Shown here piece by piece: positions 52,058 through 62,921 of a stretch of DNA of 64,000 nt. Both the position numbers and the translations under genes were made by a program. Position 1 is the first letter of the stretch; each line of letters begins with the position of its first letter. The DNA comes from Zygnema circumcarinatum (lineage: Eukaryota > Streptophyta > Zygnematophyceae > Zygnematales > Zygnemataceae): positions 727,705 through 791,704 of the forward strand of contig CM074809.1 of NCBI GenBank assembly GCA_037447605.1. Direction: 5' to 3'. A model generated the notes under the pieces. The model did not search any database. It was not told the origin of the DNA and saw only the letters and a program-made list of their open reading frames with translations.

Positions 52058-55000
52058 TTACACGGTTGAAAGTTCCTGCACACATTCAGTTTCGGTAAAG
52101 TGAGAATCAGTCTCTCGCCACTGTTCACTATCTGTCTGTCTGTCCCTCTCCCTCTTTCTCTCTCAGCAAACTGTAGCCCTGCAATACGTTCCTGGATAAT
52201 AGCGTGCGAGCTTGCCTCCCTCTCTCTCTCTCTCCTTTTCCCCTTCCCCTTTCCTCCTCCCCACACCCCCTGCCCCTCTCTCACATTCCTACTCCCTCTC
52301 CCTCTCCCTCTCATCTCCCGCTCTCCCGCCCTCCCGTTCCCTCTCTCTCTCCTCCTCTGTCCGTACTCCCTCTCCCTCTCTTCTCCCGCTCTCCCGTTCC
52401 CTCGCTCTCTCCCCCTCTGTCCGTACTCCCTCTCCCTCTCCCTCTCATCTCCCGCTTCCCGTTCCCTCTCTCTCTCCCCCTCTGTCCGTAGTCCCTCTCC
52501 CTCTCCCTCTCATCTCCCACTCTCCCGTTCCCTCTCTCTCTCTCCCTCTGTCTGTCCATATTCAGACAGCAACTCCTTCAGCAATGCACCTTCAGAGCCA
52601 TGCCATACTCTACTTGAGGCCTCCTTCGACTCACCTTCTCTTTGCCCTTCATGAGCGTGTCCACTTTCTTCACATATTCGTCTGTCAATTTCTGAAAAGC
52701 AAGATAAGAATCGACCAGCATGCTTCATTATATAGTTCAGCAATGGGTCACATACAGCCTATAGCTGTGAAGTTCAGGAATCGCCATTCAAGTAAAGACC
52801 TACTCTTGATAAAAACATCAAACCCAAAAGAAAGCATTTGTCGCACGTGAGCCAATTTGAACGGATTAGGCCCATTTTTGTATTTTATTTTTATTTTACA
52901 GAGGGATGAATTTACCTGAATATCGTCTGTTAGCGACTTCAAATTGTCCGAGGAAAGCTTCTTATCCTGACCCCCATCGTCCGCAGAAGTTGTGAAAAAA
53001 TGGTCGAAAGACAAAGAGTACAAATAGGCAATAGCAACAAGGAAATGCCGATAGAAATAGGATAAAGTGAGAGAATGCAGAGTCGGAAAAAGATACCTTC
53101 TCCAATTTCTCATATGCTTTGATGGCATCCCTCCTCACGTTTCTCAGGGCGACCTGGACAAAAGGCCCAAAAAAAAAAAACGACGGAAATAATGAAACTT
53201 TCAACTGTCTCTGGAAGCGAACTGTCTATCTTCGAGAAGGGGTTTACTTAAAAGAAACTCGAAATTTTCAGGAGGGAGAGCGAGGGCAGGTGAGAGAGAG
53301 ACAGCGAGAAGGGGAGGGGGAAGGAGAGATAGAGAGAGAGAGAGAGAGGGGGGGGAAACAGGAAGGAGGAGGAAAAGGGAGGAGGTAGGGGCTCATAATG
53401 CTCACTTTGCCATCTTCAGCGAGTCTCGAAACAAGCTTTAGGAGCTCCTGCCCTCAGAATCCCAAAAGCCAAAATTCAAGAACGTAAATGTGAGGCCGCA
53501 TTACAAGAATAGTATGTCGAATAGATCTTCAATTGCAGATGCCCCAATTCACCGTAGGGAGAAGAAGGTAGGGAGACAGAGAGCGCGAGAGAGGGAGAGA
53601 GGAGGGGCGGCGTCTCTTTTCTCCTTTCCCTAATAACAAGCCTTCAGGAAAGGTCCTTTCAATTCTATGCTATTTTTCATCTTACGATTCCTACAACCAA
53701 GTCCTAAGGTATTATTGGGCACAGGAAGGCCTACAATTCTCGAAAAGATAAAGACACGTGGTAAGTATTCCTGGATAAATCTCCCACACCCTCTCGCTTT
53801 CCACATCTCTCTCTCTCTCTCTCTTTCTCTTTCTCTCTCTCTCTCTCTCTCTCGCTCTCGCTCTCTTCCCACAGCGCCCACCTTTCTTCTGTCAGCGGTG
53901 AGCTGCGGGACACTCAGTCGGATGACGGATCCATCATTGCTGGGAGTAATTCCAATATCGGATTTGAGAATAGCTTTTTCGATGCTCCCAAGACTGAATT
54001 ATTTTCATTCAAACATTTCAGAAAGTTAGAACTGCAAGCAGTTTCCTTCCGTATTTTTCGACATTTTATCAGCAATACAGCTCTAGCAAACCGTACTACA
54101 AATGCAGAGCTGCTGTGGGATATTGTATGAAATGGGCGCTCCTACCACTCAATTTTGGGCTCGAAGATAGAAGAGGACTTGACTCGAGAGTCAGATACTT
54201 TGAATTTATCCCTCACCTTGACTTGTCAAAAGGAGTTATCATAATTGTGCTCCCATCAGGTGTTGACACCTGTGCGATAGTTCTCAAATTTACAGGCGAG
54301 CCATAGTATTCGACCTGTAATGGCAATAAGGAAAAAGCCAATGATTTCAGAGTGTGATTTCTTGTCATAAAAAGTATTCCAAATTTACATGCATCTACGG
54401 CAGACACCCACCCAAGTTGTATAGGAACAGAGCTATATACATTTTCTTTTTGGGATTTTTAAAAAGAGTTTTTTTAAGCAAGATATATATCTACAACATA
54501 CGTGGACCCACCTCCACTCGGTCAAGAAGAGAAGGACTTGCTCGGCCTGTTCGTACTGTGTTGAAGTTTCCTTTCACAGACTCCAACGTCTTTTCCATCC
54601 GTTCAAACTGTAAGAGGGGCATGGCACCAAGATAAAGGCACCCGCGAAATTAAGTTTCACGAATTCGCTTCTCCGTTTGTTTTAAAAAAGAACGTCTCTT
54701 TTCACAATCGTACTGGCCGGAGTATTGGTCGATGGAAGTCATTAGGTGTTTTTTGCTTCTAAGGGTTTAGATATTGAACAATTCTATCGAAGGCGCTGTG
54801 GTGAGCTAGTACATACAGGTTAGACTTAAAACTGTACAGATTTGAGAGGACCAATACTGTTTCTAGCCGACTAAAATTCAAAGAATAGTTCTATGACCAG
54901 TTCACAATATGGTCAATTCGATGGATGATTCAATGAAGAGGGAGAGAGACGTTGGAGGGAGAAGGGAAGAGCTCGGACATACTGCATCTGCCTCAATGAG

Positions 55001-56140
55001 CTCCTTCTCAGCCTCCACCTCTTCTGCAGTCGCGCAACGGCAAGGTGCTGATGGCAACCTGCAACCCCATCAAAGCGATTTACACTTCTTCAAGATAGGT
55101 CAAACAGAAGATGTACAACGTGCTTCCGTATTGAGGTTGATTTTTTGACGACAGGACCTGACATATACCCACAACCTGCATGCATTGTGTTGTCTGCCCT
55201 TGCCTGTCTTGTGCAGACATCTTCACAACACACGGCCAAAGGGAGAGGCCATTAAGGTAGCATATACAAACAACAATAACAACAATAGAACAATAGTTTT
55301 TGCCTAAACACGGGGACAAAGCTTGCTTCTTGCAACTTCAATATCGGTTGAAATTCCTTCATGTTGAACAAAGTTTCTATGTTAATTAAACGAAGCAGCT
55401 TCAGGGTGCATACCAGCTATCGGCATTGTAGTCTCAGAAACGTCAGCATAGAAACTCTAATATTAGACCACTTACATGTGTGGTTCAAATAAAGTCACTG
55501 CAACTGATGTGATTTACGTGCATGTTCCAAGTTTCTCCCACCTTGCCAGTCATATGCCTAGCCTAAGTCCTACATTCATCCGTGCCCACAACCAATACTG
55601 TTTAGAAATAATCGATCCTTTCTCGTCGTTTAGGATTCTAATTCTCCTACACTTCTCTCCTACTCTTCTCCATTCACTGCTACGCTCTCCATAAAAATTT
55701 CATACCTCCTCCCTAGTCGAAGCGGCTTCCCATGTAAGCTCAAGCTCACACCGCGCCATTCACGTCGCGACAGCTGGCAGCTCGCTGATAGAACTTCCGT
55801 TCCTGCGCATTTCGTGAAACTGCGAGCCTCTGCGCTCCATTGCGCCGTGGGCACCCTACCTGAGAAGCTCCCACAATGTACGGAATTAGGGCGTTTGCTG
55901 ATTAACCTTCACTCTTTAGAGGAAGACATCATAGCACCATGCGTGCAGCGAATTACGATTATCGTACGGAGAAGCAAGTGAATGCAGAATGTGTTCACGG
56001 AAGAAGAAAGCCATGTCTTGAAAATCTGCAACTCGATGAAAGGCTGCAGTTTTTTAGATTAAACAATTATTGTTCATTTCAATGAGACGCTGCCTGAGCT
56101 CACAGGAGGTGCGGAGGAGGACTGCTCCAGCTCCCGCCAT
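52058..56140 (-). CDS. Plastid ribosome recycling factor, 265 aa
   Basis: Works with EF-G to split post-termination 70S ribosomes in the chloroplast. Exons, 5' to 3': 56140-56104, 55859-55706, 55058-54983, 54607-54512, 54314-54217, 53993-53882, 53447-53406, 53153-53097, 52966-52916, 52691-52635, 52075-52058; sum 798 bases in one frame. Residues 1 to about 75 ([13 protein letters not shown], then [20 protein letters not shown]) are basic and serine-rich, a typical transit peptide. The mature part has [40 protein letters not shown], the domain-II strands ISTPDG-like [15 protein letters not shown] and [19 protein letters not shown], then the three-helix tail [39 protein letters not shown] and KGKEKELSTV. 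The last exon is only 18 nt including the stop codon. Confidence 0.97.
52310..52560. repeat. 64-69-bp pyrimidine minisatellite in the last RRF intron
   Basis: Four units, each containing ctcccg-ttccctc-ctctgtccgta followed by ctccctctccctctc. Units differ by a few bases. It lies between the 57-nt penultimate exon and the 18-nt last exon. Confidence 0.85.
53803..53872. repeat. (CT)n microsatellite in an RRF intron
   Basis: About 60 bases of CT with a few interruptions, ending some ten bases from the exon at 53882. On the sense strand it is purine and lies just after the donor site. Confidence 0.95.
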
Positions 56141-56736
56141 GGCCGCTGCCGCCCAGTCGCAGAGGAAGAGAAAACCCTAAAATGGGGCGCACTGATTCTG
56201 CCACGTGTCGCCTGCTTTGCGGAGCAGAGCAGAAGTGACCCCGCCCTTCCTATAAAAGGCTTTGCGTCGGTGCAGTTGCCAGCTATTCACATGTGCGAGA
56301 TTCCCGTCCTGTTACATTTATTTCTGCAGTTTCTTCCAGTTTCCACCGTTCAACTGCCTAATGGAAGTGTACGGATTTTTATAACTTTGAAATTTCTTTT
56401 ACGGTTTTCGTACACATTGGCGGTCGTAAAAATTGAACAAGCTTTTAGCGGCTTAAATAAATATTGCAGTAACGTATCGGATATATCGTATCGTAAAAAT
56501 ATGATCGTATGTATCGTATCGATACGCGATATATCTCAAACCTTGCAGGTTGCAGGTCTCTCTCCTGTCATCCTCTTCTCTTCTACTCTTTTCTTCCAGG
56601 GAAGAATCTGTTTGGGGATATTTCTGAGGTCCTTTCTCCTCCATACATCATCTCCATGAGCCTCTGAAGAATTTGTTAAGGCCTTTTCTTAAGGAATTAT
56701 TCAGCTGCATATACAGAGCAGGAGCCCTGTCTGGCT
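56141..56736. promoter_or_regulatory. Divergent promoter region between RRF and the Nudix-like gene
   Basis: Start codons at 56140 (-) and 56737 (+) face outward. On the plus strand, CCACGTGTC lies at about 56202-56210 and a TATA box TATAAAAG at 56251-56258. A degenerate cgtat/atcg array occupies about 56465-56535. No TATA box was seen for the minus-strand RRF gene. Confidence 0.6.
56251..56258 (+). promoter_or_regulatory. TATA box facing the Nudix-like gene
   Basis: TATAAAAG in the context ttcctataaaaggc. The start codon is about 480 bases downstream, so the leader is long or contains an intron. Confidence 0.6.
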
Positions 56737-57984
56737 ATGCTCATTTGTGCCTCTTCATTCGCGGTGCCTCGGGCCCTGTATCAAATATCTCGCACTTCCG
56801 CACCTTTCAAGGCCTCGACGACCCTCCATGCGCTCCCCACAGAAATAGGAGAGACTCTTTCTGTGCATAGAAATTTGTGTCTCGCAGTCAGGACCAATCA
56901 CAGGAGGAGCCTCCGCCTGCACCTCCCCCCTTCTTCCTTGCAGTTGCGTCAGGGAGGCTTCTGCAGGCAAACGGGGCAGAGAATTAACTTCTCAACGCTG
57001 ACTCTCTTGAGAAATTCAAATAATTTGGAAGGCACGTCTCCGCACAGAACGCATGGCCTTTCTGCCTGCAAACATGAAGGGATGCAGACGTGGTTCAGGA
57101 GCCGGCGGAGGATTCCCCTGAGTTCAGAACCTGAGCTTCTTCATAGATTTTTAGGGGAAGATATTAGCTCTCGATTCATGGCGCTGCATATCCCTCACTG
57201 TGGAGACTTGCAAAGTGAAGAGACAACGGATCGGTTCGTGACACCTGGTGAGCTCAAGAACGTCCTAGGGTTGGCCACGTGGCTGGAGGAGAGGCTGCCA
57301 GGCGGCAGGGTCCAGCTGCAAGCCTGGGGGCGGACACCTGGCACTAAGCGAGTGGGAAATCTTTGGGGGGAATTGATTGATCGAGAAATCTTATTAGAGG
57401 ATGCGAACCCTCCGAAACGAACAGTTCATGTCGCCTCTGTGAAAATTCGGAGTTCGGATGACAGAGTATTGATGGAATCACACCAGGAGATGGAGACTGG
57501 GGAGCTTCGTTACCGAAATCAGCTTTTAAGTGAGAAAATGAGAGCGGGAGAGGATGTGAGTGAGGCGTGCTTTAGAGGCATATTTGAGGAGTTAGGAGAA
57601 GTTCTTGGAGCCAGGGAGAGGGTGAGCCTCCTGCCGGAATCCTACTCAATGAAGGAGACGGAGAGAGAGTCTTTCTCTTATCCGGGCCTTTTGACCAGAT
57701 ACATTGTTCATACTGTTTGTGCTAGCGTGGACGGTTTACCAAATGAAGATTTTTCGACTGTGGAGGAGGAGAAGCGGAGCTTGGAAGCATCGAGGGACGA
57801 GTTTTTGAAGGTGGAGCAGGATAGAGAGAAGGCCGAAAGGGCTTACATTAAGTTAAGTAGTGGCGATTCTCTTGCTGAGAATGGGAACGTTTCTGGAGTC
57901 GGAGAAGGGGTTGAGAGGCTGGAAGGGGCTGTGGGAGTTAAAAGACATTTTTGGGTTTGGAGGAAAGATTCTGTCGTGTCTTGA
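56737..57984 (+). CDS. Intronless Nudix-like protein with probable transit peptide, 415 aa
   Basis: One uninterrupted frame, unusual among its intron-rich neighbours. The first 70 or so residues are rich in S, L, R and T with few acids (ASSFAVPRALYQISRTSAP), suggesting plastid or mitochondrial import. The C-terminal half looks folded: TPGELKNVLGLATWLEERLP, KRTVHVASVKIRSSDDRVLM, then AGEDVSEACFRGIFEELGEV. That last stretch resembles a Nudix box (GX5EX7REUXEEXGU), but the expected arginine-glutamate pair is RG, so metal binding or activity may be altered. GLLTRYIVHTVCASVDGLP and a C-terminal VKRHFWVWRK also fit Nudix relatives. The start could lie at a later methionine. Function is inferred only; a degenerate or non-catalytic Nudix fold is possible. 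Confidence 0.75.
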   Translation: MLICASSFAVPRALYQISRTSAPFKASTTLHALPTEIGETLSVHRNLCLAVRTNHRRSLRLHLPPSSLQLRQGGFCRQTGQRINFSTLTLLRNSNNLEGTSPHRTHGLSACKHEGMQTWFRSRRRIPLSSEPELLHRFLGEDISSRFMALHIPHCGDLQSEETTDRFVTPGELKNVLGLATWLEERLPGGRVQLQAWGRTPGTKRVGNLWGELIDREILLEDANPPKRTVHVASVKIRSSDDRVLMESHQEMETGELRYRNQLLSEKMRAGEDVSEACFRGIFEELGEVLGARERVSLLPESYSMKETERESFSYPGLLTRYIVHTVCASVDGLPNEDFSTVEEEKRSLEASRDEFLKVEQDREKAERAYIKLSSGDSLAENGNVSGVGEGVERLEGAVGVKRHFWVWRKDSVVS

Positions 57985-58771
57985 TGACAGCGATGTGCAT
58001 ATGCAGGTTAACATTCAGATGATTTTAATATAATAGAACAGTAGATTTTTAAAATTGGGCATTGAACACAATCCTTTAAAAAAAAAAAAAAAACCATTGC
58101 TGATCTTTATGGACTTTATTTGAGTGTGAACAGAAAGGGCATGAGACAATCCTTCCCTCCTGTCTACCTCCCTTCTTCCCATCGGGAGAGTTTGAGGGCT
58201 GCTGAGTACTTTCCTTCACAATTCAGATGGTCGATTTCGGTCTCTACATTATTAGCCATTGTCAATCATACTTCTAAGTCCCAAGCGCCCTAAGGCCCGT
58301 ACAGCCCTACACAGCCCTAAGCGTCCCCAGCAGCTCCCAAATCGCGCCCCTTCCGAGTCCTTGCATGCAACCAACAAGATAGCCAATTTTTCTGATCGAT
58401 CCCAAAATTGGAGTGCTTGTCAAGGGTCCACTGTCAAGCTGCTCCTTGCAACGCACATAGTCTCCGCTTTTCCACTATTGAGCACTAAACGACTATGGGA
58501 TGGCACCCGGAGGGCCAAAGCATCTTGGCAGGAACGCGAGGCTCTGAGACCTAACTCAGGCCCCTTCAAGTTAAGACTACCCCACAAACTCTGTCGACTT
58601 ACTACAGCAGGAAGCTTAAGCTCTTTACGCGTAAATTAGGTTGCCAAATACCCTACATATGTCATATGGCATACGCTATTCCAGCCAATTCAGGGAGAAA
58701 AAGTAGTGGGACACCTGCCGGTGGATTGGGGAACCCTTTGGCTTCCTTCCTGAAGCCCTCTCACGCGTTAA
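57985..58771. other. Convergent intergenic region between the Nudix-like gene and LSM8
   Basis: Contains an A run at about 58078-58093. No coding sequence that I can support; a plus-strand frame at 58259-58639 has no recognisable features. Confidence 0.5.
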
Positions 58772-61064
58772 TCAATGGTATATGCTCTTCAAAGGCTGAG
58801 CTCGCAAGGAGTTGAGGTCCAAATTTGAATCTAATTCCTCATCCAACTCACCCACTACAGCTCTGCAGGAAAGAGCGGGAAAAAAAAGAGGAATGTAAAC
58901 ACTACCTTAGGCTCACTATTTCCCTGTAAGGCTGCAACAAACTAAGACTAAAACAGGCTCCAGGGGAAAGTCGTAAGGAAAAAGGAGGGAAGAAGAGAGA
59001 AAGCAGAAAGGGAATGAAGAAAAACTGAAGAGTGGAAGACGAGAGAAGGGAAATCTGAGGGGGGCGGGGGGGAAATCCTCTCACGAATGTCTGGCATCTG
59101 CTCACGAACTACGCAGACAGCATAATGGAAGGGAATTGTTTACTGAAATGATGCGAAGATTGCTTACATGTTATCCCCTCGAATAATGTAAAGGCCCAGC
59201 AACAGCTGCTCCACACCTGCCTGCATCATGAGTCCCCCCGGACCATTTCCCACAACTCCACGTCAGAAAAACTGCCTGCCAAACCTGGCATGTCTCAAAT
59301 CACTTCACGATCATCTTCATCAAGACGGTTGTTCACGAAAGCTCTGTTAAGCTCTGGTAAGCTCTGTTAAGGCTGTAGGTTATTTGAAGGCCATCTAGAC
59401 TCCTGCTACCACTTCTCCTCTCCTCTTTCACCAACTCGAGCGTCCTTCAAAGATCACAGCACCAATTGAATGCAACTACCTTTCATGGAAAGGGCCTTAA
59501 AAGGATTTCCTAACTACAGTGAAATAAAGATCATGAAAAAGTAGCGACTCCATTTTCCACAAGACTGGTTGCCGAACCTCACCTTAGTGGAATAGACCCT
59601 TTCATGAGATTCATCAAGTATCAAATTTGTGGCTTGGTCAAAGCCCTTGAGAATTCCCTGCAATTGCACCATCCAGTCAAGAATCACAACTTTAGCCACA
59701 TTAGATTGACATGATCAAGTAAAAGGTAGACTGGGGACGTTCACTGCCCTCCACAATCTCCACAAACTAGGCAATTCCATCTCCTTTCACAACCTTACCT
59801 GCTGGAAAGGGACGACATTAAGCTAGCACATAACCTCAACGTATGTACTAAACAAACAAACAAACCAAGCAACCGAACTTTGTTCTGAATTGTCCTGTGC
59901 TTGCAAGATCATGAAAGAGCAAGGAAAGAAGAGATGCATCAAGTAGATCCAACACGGCTAATTTCCGGACGAGAAAACACGAAATCAGCATTAAATTTGA
60001 ACTTCCTGAATGACAACGAAGTGACTCACAGGGATTTAATGAACAAAAGGTCAACGTCATACACTGAATCATCACGATATTTAAAATGTCTCTTTCATAA
60101 CGGGGCATGATTCTATCATCTCATTTGAACCAGCTTCATACGAGCTTGATCTGCTATTGATGCATGCAAGCAAACACTATAATACTAACGCAGAGTTCCA
60201 ACATGCAGCTTGCAAGCGTGTAGCTTTTGCCACTTCGTCCCAAAATTAAGATTCAGCTCAGGTAGGAGGTCACTTCAACAAAACCCCGACATCAAAACTT
60301 GTACATCATGATAGCAAACGATTAACAGCTTAAAAAACACCATCTGCCTACTCCGCCCTCCCAAAGAACCATAAAGTCCCCAAAATCACTCCATCACCCT
60401 AGCATATTTCAAAAAACACCATAGAGGCTTATACGTGCTTACATACTGTTAAGAGATAACGTCTGCGGCAATGTGAGGAAGATTTAAGACTTAAGGGCTC
60501 TGTTGGAAGGGCATGGTGAAGGGTGCAGTCACATTTCTACGACTCGCGGAGCCAGGTTTCTAAAAGGTAAGCGAAAGTAGACTGCATTAGGGTTAGACGA
60601 AGACGAACGCTGCATCTGATTTAACGCATCGTCAAGCCAAGATTGCAGAGGGAGAGAAGCAGCATTGCTTTCCAACTAACCACAATGTTCCGGCCGTCGT
60701 TGGTAATCACTGAAATTTGCTCTGCATGGACAAAAGACAAGCGCAGACAGCAATTTAAGTACATTTTTTCCATTGGGAAGGGTGATTCTGATTCTCTGAG
60801 CACCAATACAATGAGAGATAACAGAAGTTCGCCACAGAATTGAATTCATAGGACACTTCCCCGGCAAAACATTAAAGGAGCGGAAAGCAGCTACAGAAGA
60901 GAGGACAAAAAAGTAGCTTGCTGTAAAGTGGCATAAAGGAACAGTCTTAAATTCGACAAGACGTATCCGCATTTCTTCAGTTATGCAGCATAGAGCGCAT
61001 TCAAGTGATGTTGGAAGGACTTACGATCAACATAGGGCTCGAGGCCAGTATCCTTCCCCGACAT
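58772..61064 (-). CDS. LSM8: LSM8, U6 snRNA-associated Sm-like protein, 99 aa
   Basis: LSM8 is the subunit that distinguishes the nuclear LSM2-8 ring, which binds the 3' end of U6 snRNA, from the cytoplasmic LSM1-7 ring. Exons, 5' to 3': 61064-61025, 60721-60681, 59657-59583, 59220-59168, 58862-58772; sum 300 bases in one frame. Start MSGKDTGLEPYVD; Sm1 motif QISVITNDGRNIVGILKGFDQ with ATNLILDESHERVYSTK; Sm2 motif GLYIIRGDNIAVVGELD. The C-terminus LDSNLDLNSLRAQPLKSIYH is typical of LSM8. Length equals the family norm. Intron 2 is about 1 kb, much longer than its neighbours. A cluster of CCGTTGGAT words lies about 340-460 bases upstream. Confidence 0.97.
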
Positions 61065-61399
61065 GGCTCAAAACCTCTGCCTTCTCGCAGTCTAAGAGAT
61101 GGAGGTACAAATCCAGGTATCGACATCTATGTCATCGCAGTGTGATGCCTCCAGGAAAGAGCCATGTGCACCAAAAGCAGTAGATTTGTTGGAGACACAA
61201 GACGGATGGAAATACTCCAGAAGGGATATAGAAGGGATTGCAACAAACCCTAATTACATAGCACAGTATTAGAGATTGGCAACTGCCAGGGAGTCCCTTC
61301 TGTGCTGCTTCTCCCACAGCACACTTCCTGAGTACACTGGCCAGTACCACTCATGTATGGGCCCGAGTGAAGTGGAGCCGTGAAGGGGACGCGCCAGGG

Positions 61400-61520
61400 C
61401 CGTTGGATGCTGCACGTGTCGGAGAACGGTTTTGAGCTGTTGGATCAAGCCCTGGTAGATGAACACGAGAGAGCCGTTGGATAAGTGCACAACTTCGGAA
61501 ATGGTTTCCAACCGTTGGAT
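61400..61520. promoter_or_regulatory. Cluster of CCGTTGGAT words upstream of LSM8
   Basis: CCGTTGGAT at 61400-61408, CTGTTGGAT at 61437-61445, CCGTTGGAT at 61474-61482 and 61512-61520, with AACGG near 61425. The repeats are 37-38 bases apart. The reverse complement ATCCAACGG matches the core of the plant MSA element bound by three-repeat MYB factors. Function is inferred. Confidence 0.55.
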
Positions 61521-61564
61521 TATGTACAGCCCTCCGAGCTTTTCTCTTTGGTGCTGTCCTTTGA

Positions 61565-61910
61565 CGACAAATTAGTTCCTGGTGGTTCCCATGCTGATTT
61601 TGTCCATGGACATTTGATGGCATCATCGCCATCGTGATATCCATGCCGACATTTGATGGCATCATCGCCATCGTGAGATCCATGCCACATCCTTTGCATT
61701 TCCATGCAAACCAGACCAGTTCCTCGTGGTTCCCCGTAATGATTTTGGCCATGTACATTTGATGGCGTCATCGCCATTGTGGGATCCATGCCACATCCTT
61801 TGCATTTCATGCAAACCAGACCACTTCCTCGTGGTTCCCCATGATGATTTTGGCCATGTAAATTTTATGGCATCATCGCCATCGTGAGATCAATGCCACA
61901 TCCCCTTTTC
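61565..61910. repeat. Tandem repeat of about 105 bp, three copies
   Basis: Each unit runs: cttcctcgtggttccc, then gattttggccatgta, tgatggcatcatcgcc, gatccatgccacatcc and tttgcatttc-atgcaaacc. The first unit has an extra internal copy of the tgatggcatcatcgcc block. Diverged fragments of the same unit occur at about 40-95 (reverse) and 20543-20607 (reverse). Confidence 0.85.
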
Positions 61911-62921
61911 CTATCATGTACAGAGTCCACTAGCACGAGACTGTCGTTGGAGGATGCCGAGGCGGCAAACGCGATGGAGCCGTTAGATGGGATCATGTGT
62001 GCACCAGAAGTACCAGATTCAAACCACAAACTCGTTTCTTTTCTTAGCATGTTCCATCATCCACAAAGTGCAACGCGATGTCATGAGCAAGTCCTGAGAA
62101 AATGGTCCTGAGAAAGACCTTTGGTTCCACTCAAATATATACATAATTAAAAGGATTCCGTCACTTCAAACGCGGGCATAGGGATTGGTCTCCAGCATGT
62201 GAACTGTGCTAATAAATGACGTGCCTTAAATAGACTTGCAGTTTGCCCAACCCGACACAACTTGGACTGACTCAAAACGTAGGTACTGTCTCCTGACAAA
62301 TCGTCTACCCTCTCAAAGTGAGCCTGCAAGAAGATATTGCAGACGACATTCACTGATGCATGTTTGGATGAACGTTTTCTCGGTCGGTGCTTATTCTGCA
62401 AGCCCGAGAGGATAACAAGGTTTGAGAAAGATGATAAAATAGCCGATGCATTCGTTTATGTTCATTCATTTTAGAGCCTGACGCAAGAAATACCAGGAGT
62501 GGTCAAACACAAGATGGCGATCTGTCCAATTGACCGCCAGTGATTGAAAGGTGAGAATATCCTGGAAACGAAACCTTTACAATGGCCCCTAGTTCAGTTC
62601 TTGGTCACTGACCATTGAGTACAACTAATGTGAGCGTGTGGATGCATGTGTATGAGAGAGGAGAGAGAGTGGGGGTTGGGAGCAGGACAGGGGAGAGAGA
62701 GGGGGGTTGGGGGGGAGGGGGAGGGGGAGCGGGAAGCTAAGAACTCTTGTTAAGTATGGGCACTAAGATACTTGAATAACCAAGACATTCTGGCAAGTAG
62801 GTACGATGGCGCTAGCATGACTCCACGTTTCCATCTAAGTTAAAATTGCACAAGAAAGTGATTGTCGCAAGATATCCTGGAGTCACTACCTCAGGTATTC
62901 CGCTTGTAAGCAGCTACAGTT
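61911..62921. other. Intergenic or 3' flank of SMC2
   Basis: A minus-strand frame at 62147-62401 follows an acceptor-like cttgcag and encodes about 80 residues with no domain I recognise; it could be an orphan exon or noncoding. A purine-rich GGGGGA tract lies at about 62660-62735. Confidence 0.35.

Noticed and set aside
62147-62401. Minus frame of 84 residues between LSM8 and SMC2
   Set aside because: An acceptor-like site precedes it, but no domain, no partner exons and no start codon could be supported.
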